The notes below the pieces were generated by a model. The model saw only the letters and a list, made by a program, of their open reading frames with translations, searched no databases and was not told where the DNA came from. Of a stretch of 64,000 bases of DNA, positions 1 through 7,956 are shown in pieces. A program made the translations under genes and the position numbers. Position 1 is the first letter of the stretch. Every line of letters starts with the position of its first letter. Origin of the DNA: Rhizobacter sp964253025 (GTDB lineage: Bacteria; Pseudomonadota; Gammaproteobacteria; Burkholderiales; Burkholderiaceae_C); assembly GCF_964253025.1 (NCBI RefSeq), contig NZ_CAXUQC020000001.1, positions 2,232,001-2,296,000 on the forward strand, read 5' to 3'.

Positions 1-1
1 C

Positions 2-1672
2 GGGCGCCCGGCCGCCGGGACCTGGGCCGAAATCTGGGACACCGTCCTGCCGCTGCTCGAGCGCGTGAGGCAGGGAGAGTCCGTGGGCTGGCGCGACTTC
101 AAGCTGCGCATCGACCGGCACGGCTATCCGGAGGACTGCTACTTCGACTTCTCGTACAGCCCGGTGCCCGACGACAAGGGCGGCGTGGGCGGCGTGCTGA
201 TCACCTTCGTCGAGACAACCGAGCGCGTCGCCATGGAGCAGCGGCTCAAGACCAAGGCGCGGGAACTGCACCGCCTGCGCGACGAAAGCCGCGCGCGGGA
301 GGAGCAACTGCAGGCGGTGCTCGATTCGGTGTCCACCGCGGTGATCACGGTGAACGAAGACTTTCACATCGTCTTGTTCAATCGCGCCGCTGAAACGGTC
401 TTTCGTGCCAAGGCAAGCGAGATGAAGGACCGCAGCGTGGACGAGTTGCTGCCGGAGCGGCTTCGGGGCAACCACCAGGCGCTGATGGCGGGCTTCGCCC
501 GGGGCATGTCCTCGGCCCGAGCGCACGGAGTCGACCGCGAGCTGACGGCACGCCGGCTCGACGGCGAGGAGTTCCCCATCGAGGCGGCCATCTCCCGCGT
601 GCGCGTCGCGGGCCGCTTGCTCATGACGATTGCGCTGCGGGATACCACCGAAGCCCACGATCTGCGCCGCGAGCGGGTGGCGCGCGCGTCGGCCGAAGCG
701 GCCAGCGAGGCGAAGTCGCAGTTCCTCTCGCACCTCAGTCACGAGTTGCGCACTCCACTGAACGCGGTCATCGGGTTTGCGCAGTTGCTCCAGCTGGACG
801 CCGCGGCCGCGAACCCGGCCATGGTCCAGAAGTACGCCGGGTTGATTCTGACGTCCGGCCAGCATCAGCTCTCCATGGTCGAGGACCTGCTCGATCTCAG
901 CCGCATCGAGGAGCACCAGTTGGCCGTCTCCATCGAACCGGTGACCGTGTGGCCGACCCTCCAAGGCTGCATCCAGATGCTGGCCGCGCGCGCCGCAGCG
1001 CGTGAGGTCACCTTCGACACCTCGCACGCTCACGGCTGCGAGGCACTCGTCAGTGCGGATGCAGGTCGCCTGCGGCAGATCCTGCTCAACCTGCTTTCCA
1101 ATGCGGTCAAGTACAACCGGATAGGCGGCCGCATCGAGGTGCGGTGCGCAAAGGTCGATGCGGAGTGGACTCGGATCGACATCAGCGACACCGGCTACGG
1201 CATTGCGCCCCACCTGCTGGGCCGGCTGTTCACGCCGTTCGAGCGCCTGGGCCAGGAAAAGAGCGCCATCGAAGGGACCGGCATGGGCCTGGTTCTCGCA
1301 CGCCAGCTCGCCCGGTTGATGGGTGGCGACGTGACCGTCAGCAGCCAGGTCGACACCGGCAGCACCTTCACGCTCTGGCTTCCTGCGGCTGCGGGACTTG
1401 CGGCAGGCGTGCAGGTACGTGACTTGCCGCCACCGGGCAAGGAGCCCACCATGACGCCTCGATCCACCGACCAACCCGCCGGCTCGTCCGGCGATCGCTC
1501 GCCAACCGAACCCGCCGCGCCCATGGCCCCGGGCGACGAAGCGCCACCCGGCTCGCCGGCCACCGGTGAGACGGTGTGCCCGGAATGCGGGGGCACCGGC
1601 CGCATCGGCACCCAGAATTGCGCCAACTGCGCCGGCACCGGCCAGGTGACCGTCGGCATCGGCGGAGCCTGA
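2..1672 (+). CDS. Soluble PAS-domain sensor histidine kinase, 5' end outside window
   Basis: The frame is open from base 2, so the N-terminus lies before the window. In order I see the end of one PAS domain, a short charged helical linker (about 240-310), a second PAS domain (about 310-650), a HisKA dimerisation helix with the H-box SHELRTPLNA (about 734-765), and a HATPase_c domain with N-box NLLSNAVKYN (about 1090) and G-boxes DTGYGIA and GTGMGLVL. No membrane segment is visible, so this is probably a cytoplasmic kinase, and no receiver domain is attached. The catalytic domain resembles the kinase at 50678-52291. The oddity is the C-terminus: after the expected end near 1400 the frame continues, without a stop, into a zinc-ribbon tail with its own good start signal at 1451. 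The partner regulator and the signal are unknown. Confidence 0.85.
   Translation, partial: GRPAAGTWAEIWDTVLPLLERVRQGESVGWRDFKLRIDRHGYPEDCYFDFSYSPVPDDKGGVGGVLITFVETTERVAMEQRLKTKARELHRLRDESRAREEQLQAVLDSVSTAVITVNEDFHIVLFNRAAETVFRAKASEMKDRSVDELLPERLRGNHQALMAGFARGMSSARAHGVDRELTARRLDGEEFPIEAAISRVRVAGRLLMTIALRDTTEAHDLRRERVARASAEAASEAKSQFLSHLSHELRTPLNAVIGFAQLLQLDAAAANPAMVQKYAGLILTSGQHQLSMVEDLLDLSRIEEHQLAVSIEPVTVWPTLQGCIQMLAARAAAREVTFDTSHAHGCEALVSADAGRLRQILLNLLSNAVKYNRIGGRIEVRCAKVDAEWTRIDISDTGYGIAPHLLGRLFTPFERLGQEKSAIEGTGMGLVLARQLARLMGGDVTVSSQVDTGSTFTLWLPAAAGLAAGVQVRDLPPPGKEPTMTPRSTDQPAGSSGDRSPTEPAAPMAPGDEAPPGSPATGETVCPECGGTGRIGTQNCANCAGTGQVTVGIGGA
1451..1672 (+). CDS. Small CxxCxGxG zinc-ribbon protein, probable in-frame internal start
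   Basis: An AAGGAG sequence at 1439-1444 followed 6 nt later by ATG gives a strong internal start in the same frame as the kinase. It would make a 73-aa protein with a low-complexity Pro/Ser/Ala N-terminus and two DnaJ-like zinc knuckles, CPECGGTGRIG and CANCAGTGQV, ending in GIGGA. Compact proteins with this layout occur, as I recall, as separate genes in Burkholderiales. It may therefore be a separate gene whose upstream neighbour lost its stop codon, or both a fused and a free form may be made. The function is unknown. Four cysteines suggest binding of one zinc, probably for protein or nucleic-acid contact. Confidence 0.6.
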   Translation: MTPRSTDQPAGSSGDRSPTEPAAPMAPGDEAPPGSPATGETVCPECGGTGRIGTQNCANCAGTGQVTVGIGGA

Positions 1673-1702
1673 GACCGACCGCTCTCGACACGGAAACTTC
1701 GC

Positions 1703-1981
1703 ATGGAAATCGACCTGCACGTGCTCGGCGCCTACAACACCCTCGCCCACCGCCCGGTGACCGAGGCGTCGCTGATGGCGGAACTCGCCTCACGCGGACT
1801 CAGCGCCGCCGACAGCCAGCTCGCCCTGGAGAAGGCCGTCATGGAAGGCGTGCTGGAGCGCGGCGCCGACGGCATCTACCGCAAGCGCTCGAGCGCGGTC
1901 GACGCCGAGGTCAAGCACAACGAGACCACCAGCAGCCAGCCCACGGTGGCCGCAGCGCGGCCGTCCGGCCCTGCCCTTTGA
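1703..1981 (+). CDS. Hypothetical protein, 92 aa
   Basis: This short ORF starts 30 nt after the zinc-ribbon stop and runs in the same direction, so it may share its transcript. Residues 1-65 look like a compact helical or winged-helix fold (AYNTLAHRPVTEASLMAEL, then a helix rich in Ala/Leu/Glu and a short YRKRSS strand). The last 25 residues are low complexity (Ser/Thr/Pro/Ala). There is no signal peptide, no membrane segment and no cysteine. The predicted fold hints at a small nucleic-acid or protein binding domain. I do not recognise the family. Codon use (G/C at third positions) matches its neighbours, which supports a real gene. Confidence 0.55.
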   Translation: MEIDLHVLGAYNTLAHRPVTEASLMAELASRGLSAADSQLALEKAVMEGVLERGADGIYRKRSSAVDAEVKHNETTSSQPTVAAARPSGPAL

Positions 1982-2055
1982 GCCTGCGGGGGGCGCGCAA
2001 ACAGCGAACGCGAAGTCGTCCCGACGTCGCCTGCTTCTAACCCGCGGCCCAATTG

Positions 2056-2087
2056 AAAAGGCCCCGTCTACACATGTAGACAGGGCC
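2056..2087 (-). terminator. Intrinsic terminator of tRNA-Val
   Basis: Read on the minus strand, a 12-bp stem with one G-U pair and an ATGT loop (2087-2060) is followed by TTTT (2059-2056). It begins 9 nt after the 3' end of tRNA-Val on the same strand. Confidence 0.85.
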
Positions 2088-2095
2088 CATCAAAT

Positions 2096-2172
2096 TGGTA
2101 GGCGCGATTGGACTCGAACCAACGACCCCCACCATGTCAAGGTGGTGCTCTAACCAGCTGAGCTACGCGCCT
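2096..2172 (-). tRNA. tRNA-Val (anticodon GAC)
   Basis: A complete 77-nt cloverleaf including an encoded CCA end. The acceptor stem is AGGCGCG/CGCGCCT, the D arm carries GCTCAGCTGGTTAGAGC, the anticodon stem CCACC/GGTGG closes a loop with GAC, and the T arm carries GGTTCGAATCC. The anticodon region matches the well-known bacterial tRNA-Val(GAC), which reads GUC and GUU. The gene lies 32 nt downstream of the relA stop on the same strand. Confidence 0.97.
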
Positions 2173-2184
2173 GCGAAGACCACG

Positions 2185-2214
2185 ACTATATCACCCTTTT
2201 TGGGTCACCGTCTA
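2185..2214 (-). promoter_or_regulatory. Candidate promoter of tRNA-Val overlapping the relA 3' end
   Basis: On the minus strand TAGACG (2214-2209) and TATAGT (2190-2185) are separated by 18 nt. Transcription would begin about 6 nt before the mature tRNA 5' end. The -35 lies just inside the relA coding end and the spacer covers its stop codon. The -35 is weak, so confidence is moderate. Confidence 0.4.
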
Positions 2215-4460
2215 CGGGCAGATCGAACTCCTTCGATTTTCGATACGAGACCCAACACGTGGCCCAGTCGGGCGGCGTCGGACACCTCGACGGTGAAGCT
2301 CATGCGGGCGGTGCTGCCCCGCAGGTCGCGCGCCGATTGGGTGTTCACGTTGGTGACGTTCATGCGCTCCTTCGTGAACACTTCAGAGATGTCACGCAGC
2401 AGCCCCTGACGATCGGCGGCCTCGACCAGCACGTCCACCGGATACACCACGCCCTTGTCGCTGCGCGGCACGCCCCACTCGACGGCGATGACGCGCTCGG
2501 GGACGCGCTGGCCCATCTCGCGGAAGTTCGCGCAGTCGGCTCGGTGGATCGCCACGCCGCGGCCCCGGGTGACATATCCGGCGATCGGATCGGGCGGAGC
2601 CGGCCGGCAACAGCGTGCCAGGTTCGTCAACAGCGACTCCATGCCGACCACCAGCACGCCGCCCTTGGGCGCCTCGCCGTCCGGACGCGACCGCCGTGAG
2701 GCGATGAGCTCGTCCGGATGCGGCAGTGCTTCCGGCGGGCGCAGCAGCGTCTCGATGTTGCGCAGCGAGTACTCTTCCTTGCCGATCACCTCGAACAGGG
2801 CCTCGGCCTGGCGGAAGCCCAGCTGCGCGGCCAGGTCGTCGAGCTTGAGGGCCGTGCGCCCCTCGCGCTGCAACAGCTTCTCCACCGCTTCGCGCCCGCG
2901 CGCGATCGTGTGCTGCTGCGCGAGCGCGTTAAACCACGCGCGCACCTTGGCGCGCGAACGATGGCTCTGGAGGTAGCCCAGTTCAGGGTTGAGCCAGTCC
3001 ATCGATGGCCCGCCCTCCTTCACGGAGATGACCTCCACCGTCTGGCCGCTCTGCAAGCGGGTGTTCAACGGCACCATGAGGCCATCGACCTTGGCCCCCC
3101 GGCAGCGGTGACCCAGGTCGGTGTGCACGGAGTAGGCAAAGTCGATCGGCGTGGCGCCCGCTGGCAATTCGATGACGGAGGCCTGCGGCGTGAACACGTA
3201 GATGCGGTCATCGAACACCACTTCGGCGCTGGGTGCGTCGCCCGTGTCGCCGCCGGCGCCGACGAAGTCGCGCTCCCACGCGAGCAGCTGCCGCAGCACG
3301 GTCTTGCGCGCCTCAGCCAGCTGGGCATCGAAATCGCCGGACGCGCTGACGCCGGCATAGCCCTTGGTGCCGGCCTCCTTGTAGGCCCAGTGCGCGGCCA
3401 CGCCGTGTTCCGCGTGATCGTGCATGGCCTGGGTGCGGATCTGCACCTCGACGGCGCGCTGCTCGTCGTCGTACACCACCGTGTGCAGCGACTGGTAGCC
3501 ATTCGGCTTCGGGCGTGCGATGTAGTCGTCGTACTCGCCAGGCACGGGCGTCCAGATCTCGTGCACGTGGCTGAGCACCGCGTAGCAGTCGGGAATGTCC
3601 GGCACGATCACCCGCATGGCCCGCACGTCGAAGACGTGGTCGAAGTCGAGGCCCTTGCCCCGCATCTTCTTCCAGATGCTGTAGATGTGCTTGGGCCGAC
3701 CCTGTACCTCGGCATGGAGCTGATGACGTTCGAGTGCTTCGGCCAGCGTGCAGCGGAAGGACTCGATGCGCTCTTCCCGCTCCAGGCGCTTCTCCTGCAG
3801 CAGCCGGGCCACCATCTTGTAGTTGTCAGGCTCGAGAAAGCGGAACGACAGGTCTTCCAGTTCCCACTTGATCTGCCAGATGCCCAGCCGGTTGGCCAGG
3901 GGCGCGAAGACCTGCATCGACTCGCGGGCGAGCGCCACCGGGCATTCCCGCTTGGTGCTCGCATAGTGGCGCAAGGTCTGCAGCCGGGAGGCCAGGCGCA
4001 GCAGCACCACCCGCAGGTCCCGCGAAAAGGCGAGCAGCATCTTGCGCACGCGCTCGGTCTGCTCGGCCCGTTTCTCGTCCTGCACACGGGCCTCGCGCGC
4101 GGCGCGCTGGATCTGCACCAGCTTGCGCGTGTGCATCACGAGGCCGGCATACGAGGGCCCGAACGCCTTGCTGACCACCTCCTCCGGCTTGTTCAGAAAG
4201 TCGCCCGCATAGACCAGGTAGGCCGCGGCGCGCATGGACGGCGCGGCACCGATGCCCTCGAGGATGGCCGCCACCCCGTCGGCATGCACCAGGGCATCCT
4301 CGCCCGTGTCCAGCGGCTGCCCGTGCAGCAGCGGCTCGGCGAAGGCGCGAGCGCGTTCGAGTTGGGAGCGTTCCTGGGCAGGCGCCTCGCCGCGCCCCTC
4401 GTCCGTCAGCTGGACGATGGGCGCGGCGGCCTGGGCACGGTCCAGCAGTCCGGTCTTCAT
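2205..4460 (-). CDS. relA: RelA-type (p)ppGpp synthetase
   Basis: Makes the alarmone (p)ppGpp by moving pyrophosphate from ATP to GTP or GDP when uncharged tRNA stalls ribosomes. The 751-aa product has an N-terminal HD-type region (about 40-190) in which the HDxxED metal motif is replaced (AYLVYAGD), so hydrolase activity is not expected; this is the RelA rather than the SpoT signature. It is followed by the synthetase domain (NGYQSLHTVV near 320, HAEHGVAAHW after it), a TGS domain (about 415-480) and a C-terminal ACT domain (about 670-745). The start at 4460 is chosen because it overlaps the stop of the upstream hydrolase as ATGA, which implies translational coupling. The open frame continues upstream, but that part is a shadow of the hydrolase gene. 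tRNA-Val follows directly. Confidence 0.95.
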   Translation of the reverse strand: MKTGLLDRAQAAAPIVQLTDEGRGEAPAQERSQLERARAFAEPLLHGQPLDTGEDALVHADGVAAILEGIGAAPSMRAAAYLVYAGDFLNKPEEVVSKAFGPSYAGLVMHTRKLVQIQRAAREARVQDEKRAEQTERVRKMLLAFSRDLRVVLLRLASRLQTLRHYASTKRECPVALARESMQVFAPLANRLGIWQIKWELEDLSFRFLEPDNYKMVARLLQEKRLEREERIESFRCTLAEALERHQLHAEVQGRPKHIYSIWKKMRGKGLDFDHVFDVRAMRVIVPDIPDCYAVLSHVHEIWTPVPGEYDDYIARPKPNGYQSLHTVVYDDEQRAVEVQIRTQAMHDHAEHGVAAHWAYKEAGTKGYAGVSASGDFDAQLAEARKTVLRQLLAWERDFVGAGGDTGDAPSAEVVFDDRIYVFTPQASVIELPAGATPIDFAYSVHTDLGHRCRGAKVDGLMVPLNTRLQSGQTVEVISVKEGGPSMDWLNPELGYLQSHRSRAKVRAWFNALAQQHTIARGREAVEKLLQREGRTALKLDDLAAQLGFRQAEALFEVIGKEEYSLRNIETLLRPPEALPHPDELIASRRSRPDGEAPKGGVLVVGMESLLTNLARCCRPAPPDPIAGYVTRGRGVAIHRADCANFREMGQRVPERVIAVEWGVPRSDKGVVYPVDVLVEAADRQGLLRDISEVFTKERMNVTNVNTQSARDLRGSTARMSFTVEVSDAARLGHVLGLVSKIEGVRSARRR

Positions 4461-5323
4461 GCGCCGAGAAGGAAGGTGCTCACGGCCCCGATCTGTTCGT
4501 CGTTGGTCAGCATGGGCGCGTGGCCCACGCCGGCGAACTCCCGCACGCTTGCCTTGGGGCCGCGCCCGCACATGGCCTGGGCGCTCGCGGCGGTGAGGAG
4601 GTCGGACTCCGCTCCGCGAAGCACCAGGGTCGGCGCCTGGATGGCGTCGTACATCTTCCACATCACCGCCTCGCCGGCCTTGGCGTTCTCCGGGGTGAGC
4701 TGCGAGAAGGCCACCGCGATGGCCGGGTCGTAGTGCAGCTTGAAGCCCTTGCCGTCCGGGCGCAGCATGGGCCGCGTGAGGGCCAGCCACTGTGCGGGCG
4801 TGTGCGGACCGAAGCCACGCGAGATCGCCCACAGCGCCTCGGCGGCCTGCTCCTCGGTGTCCCAATGAGGTGTCTGCCCGACGTAGCTGCCGATGCGGCT
4901 GACGGCATCGGCCTCGATGGCCGGCCCGACGTCGTTGAGCACGAGCCGGGTGATGGGCGAACCGCGCAAGGCCGCGACCACCATGCCGATCATGCCGCCC
5001 ATCGACGTGCCGACCCAGTGCACCTCGGGCACATCCAGACGGGCCACCAGGGCCATCATGTCGGCCGCATAGGCGGGCACCTGGTAGCCCGCAGCGTCCG
5101 GCAGCCAGTCGGAATGGCCGCGCCCGAGGACGTCGGGGCACACGACACGGTAGGTGTCCTGCATGGCCCGGGCGAAGGTGTCGAAGTCACGCCCCTGGCG
5201 AGTCAGGCCGTGCACGCACACCAGGACGCGGGGATTGGAGCGCTCGCCCCATTCCCAATAGGCCATCCGATGCACCGCCCGTCCGCGCAGGACGGGGACA
5301 TGGTGGAGGCGCGGTTCGGTCAT
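4457..5323 (-). CDS. Alpha/beta fold hydrolase
   Basis: A 288-aa serine hydrolase of the alpha/beta fold. The oxyanion-loop motif VHGLTRQG is near residue 40 and the nucleophile elbow is GTSMGGMIG. The C-terminal GVGHAPML supplies the catalytic His, with an Asp candidate at VLRGAESDLL. There is no signal peptide, so it is cytoplasmic. ATG 5323 is preferred over the longer frame because CAGGAACC precedes it and conserved sequence begins just after. It is first in a two-gene unit with relA (ATGA overlap) and is divergent from 3-hydroxybutyrate dehydrogenase. A role in hydroxybutyrate or polyester ester cleavage is possible from that neighbour, but the substrate cannot be read from the sequence. 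Confidence 0.85.
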   Translation of the reverse strand: MTEPRLHHVPVLRGRAVHRMAYWEWGERSNPRVLVCVHGLTRQGRDFDTFARAMQDTYRVVCPDVLGRGHSDWLPDAAGYQVPAYAADMMALVARLDVPEVHWVGTSMGGMIGMVVAALRGSPITRLVLNDVGPAIEADAVSRIGSYVGQTPHWDTEEQAAEALWAISRGFGPHTPAQWLALTRPMLRPDGKGFKLHYDPAIAVAFSQLTPENAKAGEAVMWKMYDAIQAPTLVLRGAESDLLTAASAQAMCGRGPKASVREFAGVGHAPMLTNDEQIGAVSTFLLGA

Positions 5324-5378
5324 GCTGGTTCCTGTGATTCGAAGCCCTGCCGGCGACACATGGAACGCCTGGGGCCGA

Positions 5379-5384
5379 CATAAT
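5379..5384 (+). promoter_or_regulatory. Candidate -10 (CATAAT) of the 3-hydroxybutyrate dehydrogenase gene
   Basis: CATAAT would place the transcript start near 5391, giving a leader of about 28 nt that contains the GGGAGA binding site before ATG 5419. No convincing -35 is seen. Confidence 0.4.
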
Positions 5385-5418
5385 GCCTCGCACTGTATCA
5401 ACCCCCGGGAGATTCATC

Positions 5419-6189
5419 ATGCTGAAAGGGAAAACGGCCCTCGTCACCGGCTCGACCAGCGGCATCGGCCTCGGCATCGCCCTGACGCTCGCGCGCCAGG
5501 GCGCCGATGTCGTGCTCAACGGCTTCGGCGAGTTCGAGGCGGCCCGCGCCAGCGTGGCGGAAACGGGGGTGAAGGTGGGCTACCACGGCGCGGACATGAG
5601 CCGCCCCGACGAGATCGCCGAGCTGGTGGCCTATGCCAACAAGGACTTCAACGGCATCGACATCCTCGTCAACAACGCCGGCATCCAGCATGTCGCCAAC
5701 GTCGAGGATTTTCCCGTCGAGAAGTGGGACGCCATCATCGCGATCAACCTCAGTTCGGCCTTCCACACCACGCGCCTGGCGGTGCCCGGCATGAAGGCGC
5801 GCAACTGGGGGCGCATCATCAACGTCGCCTCGGCGCACGGTCTGGTCGCCTCGGCACAGAAGTCCGCCTATGTGGCATCCAAGCACGGCATCGTCGGCTT
5901 CACCAAGGCCGTGGCCCTGGAAACGGCCACCACCGGCATCACGTGCAACGCCATCTGCCCCGGCTGGGTGCTGACGCCGCTGGTGCAAAAGCAGATCGAC
6001 GACCGCGCGTCGCGCGAAGGCATCACGGTCGAGGAGGCCAGCCGCGACCTCCTCGGCGAGAAGCAGCCCTCGCTGCAATTCGTCACCCCGGAGCAACTGG
6101 GCGAATTGGCCGTGTTCCTCTGCTCGCCCGGCGCCGCCAACGTCCGGGGCGTGGCCTGGAACGTCGACGGCGGCTGGGTCGCGCAGTAA
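5419..6189 (+). CDS. hbdH: 3-hydroxybutyrate dehydrogenase (SDR family)
   Basis: Interconverts D-3-hydroxybutyrate and acetoacetate with NAD, as used in turnover of poly-hydroxybutyrate stores. The 256-aa product is a classical short-chain dehydrogenase: the cofactor loop TGSTSGIGLGIA (about 8-19), NNAG motif (LVNNAGIQH), catalytic Ser in NVASAHG, and YVASK for the Tyr/Lys pair. The C-terminal VAWNVDGGWVAQ is typical of the bacterial D-3-hydroxybutyrate dehydrogenases. GGGAGA lies 6-7 nt before ATG 5419, which fixes the start over the longer open frame. It is divergent from the alpha/beta hydrolase. Confidence 0.9.
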   Translation: MLKGKTALVTGSTSGIGLGIALTLARQGADVVLNGFGEFEAARASVAETGVKVGYHGADMSRPDEIAELVAYANKDFNGIDILVNNAGIQHVANVEDFPVEKWDAIIAINLSSAFHTTRLAVPGMKARNWGRIINVASAHGLVASAQKSAYVASKHGIVGFTKAVALETATTGITCNAICPGWVLTPLVQKQIDDRASREGITVEEASRDLLGEKQPSLQFVTPEQLGELAVFLCSPGAANVRGVAWNVDGGWVAQ

Positions 6190-6200
6190 GGCGTCTCGGG

Positions 6201-6222
6201 CGGCGACCGACCGCGGTCGCCG
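6201..6222. terminator. Hairpin between convergent hbdH and SIMPL genes
   Basis: A perfect 9-bp inverted repeat (CGGCGACCG and CGGTCGCCG) with an ACCG loop lies in the 39-bp gap between two converging genes. There is no T-tract on either strand. It may act as a pause or a 3' end stabiliser for both transcripts. Confidence 0.45.
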
Positions 6223-6228
6223 CGCCGC

Positions 6229-6951
6229 TCAGGGCGTCATCTGCACCGTGCCGTTCACGTTCACGGTGACGCTGCCCTTGCCCATCTCCACCGGCAGCGC
6301 CTCGTCGGCGGCCATGGCCGACTTGCGCTCCATGCGGGCCGCCATGGCGTACTGGACCGGCTCGTTGGCGCCGACGTTCACCTCCCGGATGACGTAGCCG
6401 CCATAGCCGAAGGCCTTGGCGTACTCGGCCGCCTTGGCGCGATAGGCGGTGATCGCCTGCGCCGTGAGGTCGGACTCCACCTTCTCGCGTTGCTCGCGCG
6501 ACAGGTCGGTACCCACGCGGGCGATCGTCATGGTGCTGATGCGACCGGTCAGCCGGGCGATGCCCGGGATGTCGCGCCCCTGCACCTGCAACTCCGCCGT
6601 GCCCTGCCAGCCGGTGATCACGCCCTTGTTGGAATAGCGCGGGAACAGCGAGAAGTTGCCCGTCTGCACCTCGATCTGGCCCGGCCTGGCGACCTTCTTG
6701 GCCTCGGCCAGCGCCGCGTCGAGCGCCTGCTTCAGGCCGGACTGGACCGCCGCGGCATCCGTCCCCTCGCGGGTGGTGCTCAGCGTGACGTTCAGCAGAT
6801 CGCGCGTCACCTCGGCCGTGGCCGAGGCGGCCAGGCCCACCACGCCCTGCGGCTGCGGGGCGGGTTGTGCGGATGCGGCCCAGGGGGCGGCAAGCACCAG
6901 GAGGGTGGCGGCAACGGAACGGGTGAGGCGGCGCGTGTTCATCTGGGTCAT
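6229..6951 (-). CDS. SIMPL-domain (DUF541) periplasmic protein
   Basis: A 240-aa protein with a clear N-terminal signal peptide: charged start, hydrophobic VAATLLVLAAPWAAS, and an AXA-type cleavage site before QPAPQPQ. The remainder is the SIMPL/DUF541 fold (about 40-238), found in oxidative-stress or outer-surface proteins of unknown biochemical role. ATG 6951 is kept because GGAG sits 6 nt upstream; a second ATG occurs three codons later. The gene is monocistronic, convergent with hbdH and divergent from ompR. Confidence 0.85.
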   Translation of the reverse strand: MTQMNTRRLTRSVAATLLVLAAPWAASAQPAPQPQGVVGLAASATAEVTRDLLNVTLSTTREGTDAAAVQSGLKQALDAALAEAKKVARPGQIEVQTGNFSLFPRYSNKGVITGWQGTAELQVQGRDIPGIARLTGRISTMTIARVGTDLSREQREKVESDLTAQAITAYRAKAAEYAKAFGYGGYVIREVNVGANEPVQYAMAARMERKSAMAADEALPVEMGKGSVTVNVNGTVQMTP

Positions 6952-7024
6952 CGGGATCTCCGAAAAGGATCGATCGGTTCAAGGTCAGCCCGGCCGGTTG
7001 CCGGGCAGCCTGCCAGCCTAACGC

Positions 7025-7063
7025 GTCCGCCGCTCCGGCGGACGACACGCCCTGCAAGGGCGT
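7025..7063. other. Two tandem perfect hairpins in the SIMPL/ompR intergenic region
   Basis: GTCCGCCG-CTC-CGGCGGAC (7025-7043) and ACGCCCT-GCA-AGGGCGT (7047-7063) are back-to-back perfect inverted repeats with 3-nt loops. Neither has a T-tract. They lie upstream of both divergent genes and could be regulatory stems or DNA sites. Confidence 0.5.
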
Positions 7064-7138
7064 CGGTGAAGTGCCATCCCCTGACCCGGGGAGGCCCCCC
7101 GCCGTCCCGTTTCGCGGCGCCAACACCAGGATCAAGAG

Positions 7139-7205
7139 TTTGTAACAACCGGTCAAAGCTGCTAAAACCACGTGTGAACGTGCGCACAATCGGCGCCGTT
7201 ACAAA
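7139..7205. promoter_or_regulatory. Inverted TTTGTAAC / GTTACAAA pair before ompR
   Basis: TTTGTAAC (7139-7146) and its exact inverse GTTACAAA (7198-7205) flank the probable ompR promoter region. The second copy ends 16 nt before ATG 7222. The core resembles OmpR-class sites, which often contain TGTAACA or TTACA, so self-regulation is a reasonable guess. Confidence 0.35.
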
Positions 7206-7221
7206 TGACTGGGAGTACAGC

Positions 7222-7956
7222 ATGAGCACCACCGCCAATCAGCGCCCTGACCGCATCGTTGTGGTGGATGACGACGCGCGCATCCGCGATCTGCTGCGCC
7301 GCTATCTCACCCAGGAAGGCTTCGAAGTCCTGCTCGCCGAGGACTCCAAGGCGCTCAACCGGGTGCTGACCCGCGAGACGGTGGACATGATCGTGCTCGA
7401 CCTGATGCTGCCCGGTGAAGACGGCCTGTCGATCTGCCGCCGCCTGCGCGCCGCCAACGACCTCACCCCGATCATCATGCTGACGGCCAAGGTGGAAGAC
7501 GTCGACCGCATCGTCGGCCTGGAAGTCGGTGCGGACGATTACCTGCCCAAGCCGTTCAATCCCCGCGAGCTGCTGGCCCGCATCCACGCCGTGCTGCGTC
7601 GTCGCCCGGCGCTGGAAGCCCCCGGGGCGCCGGCCAAGGATGCCCTCACCGTCACCTTCGGCCCCTTCGAGTTCGACCTGGCCCTGCGCCGCCTGTCCAA
7701 GGACGGCGAGCAGATCGCCCTCACCACCGGCGAGTTCTCCATGCTGAAGGCGCTCGTGCGCCATCCGCGGCAGCCGCTGTCGCGTGACAAGCTGGCCCAG
7801 CTGGCGCGCGGCCGCGAGTTCGAGCCCTTCGACCGCAGCCTGGACGTGCAGATCTCCCGCCTGCGCAAGATGATCGAGCCGGATCCGGCCCAGCCGCGCT
7901 ACATCCAGACGGTCTGGGGCGTCGGCTACGTCTTCGTCCCCGATGGCACTGCTTAA
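7222..7956 (+). CDS. ompR: OmpR-family response regulator
   Basis: A 244-aa transcription regulator paired with the kinase that follows. It has a receiver domain at residues 8-125 with acidic residues VVDDD, phospho-acceptor Asp60 in VLDLMLPGEDG, the conserved Thr in MLTAK and Lys in LPKPF. A winged-helix DNA-binding domain follows (about 145-240, ending in VWGVGYVF). GGGAG occurs 7 nt before ATG 7222, which excludes the long upstream frame. envZ overlaps its end by 14 nt, so they form one operon. In the family the pair controls porin and osmotic or acid responses. Confidence 0.93.
   Translation: MSTTANQRPDRIVVVDDDARIRDLLRRYLTQEGFEVLLAEDSKALNRVLTRETVDMIVLDLMLPGEDGLSICRRLRAANDLTPIIMLTAKVEDVDRIVGLEVGADDYLPKPFNPRELLARIHAVLRRRPALEAPGAPAKDALTVTFGPFEFDLALRRLSKDGEQIALTTGEFSMLKALVRHPRQPLSRDKLAQLARGREFEPFDRSLDVQISRLRKMIEPDPAQPRYIQTVWGVGYVFVPDGTA

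Noticed and set aside
2205..4460. Bifunctional SpoT
   Set aside because: The HDxxED hydrolase motif is missing, so a RelA assignment is preferred.
4461..5141. In-frame upstream extension of relA
   Set aside because: It covers the alpha/beta hydrolase gene in another frame and has no RelA similarity; the ATGA overlap fixes the start at 4460.
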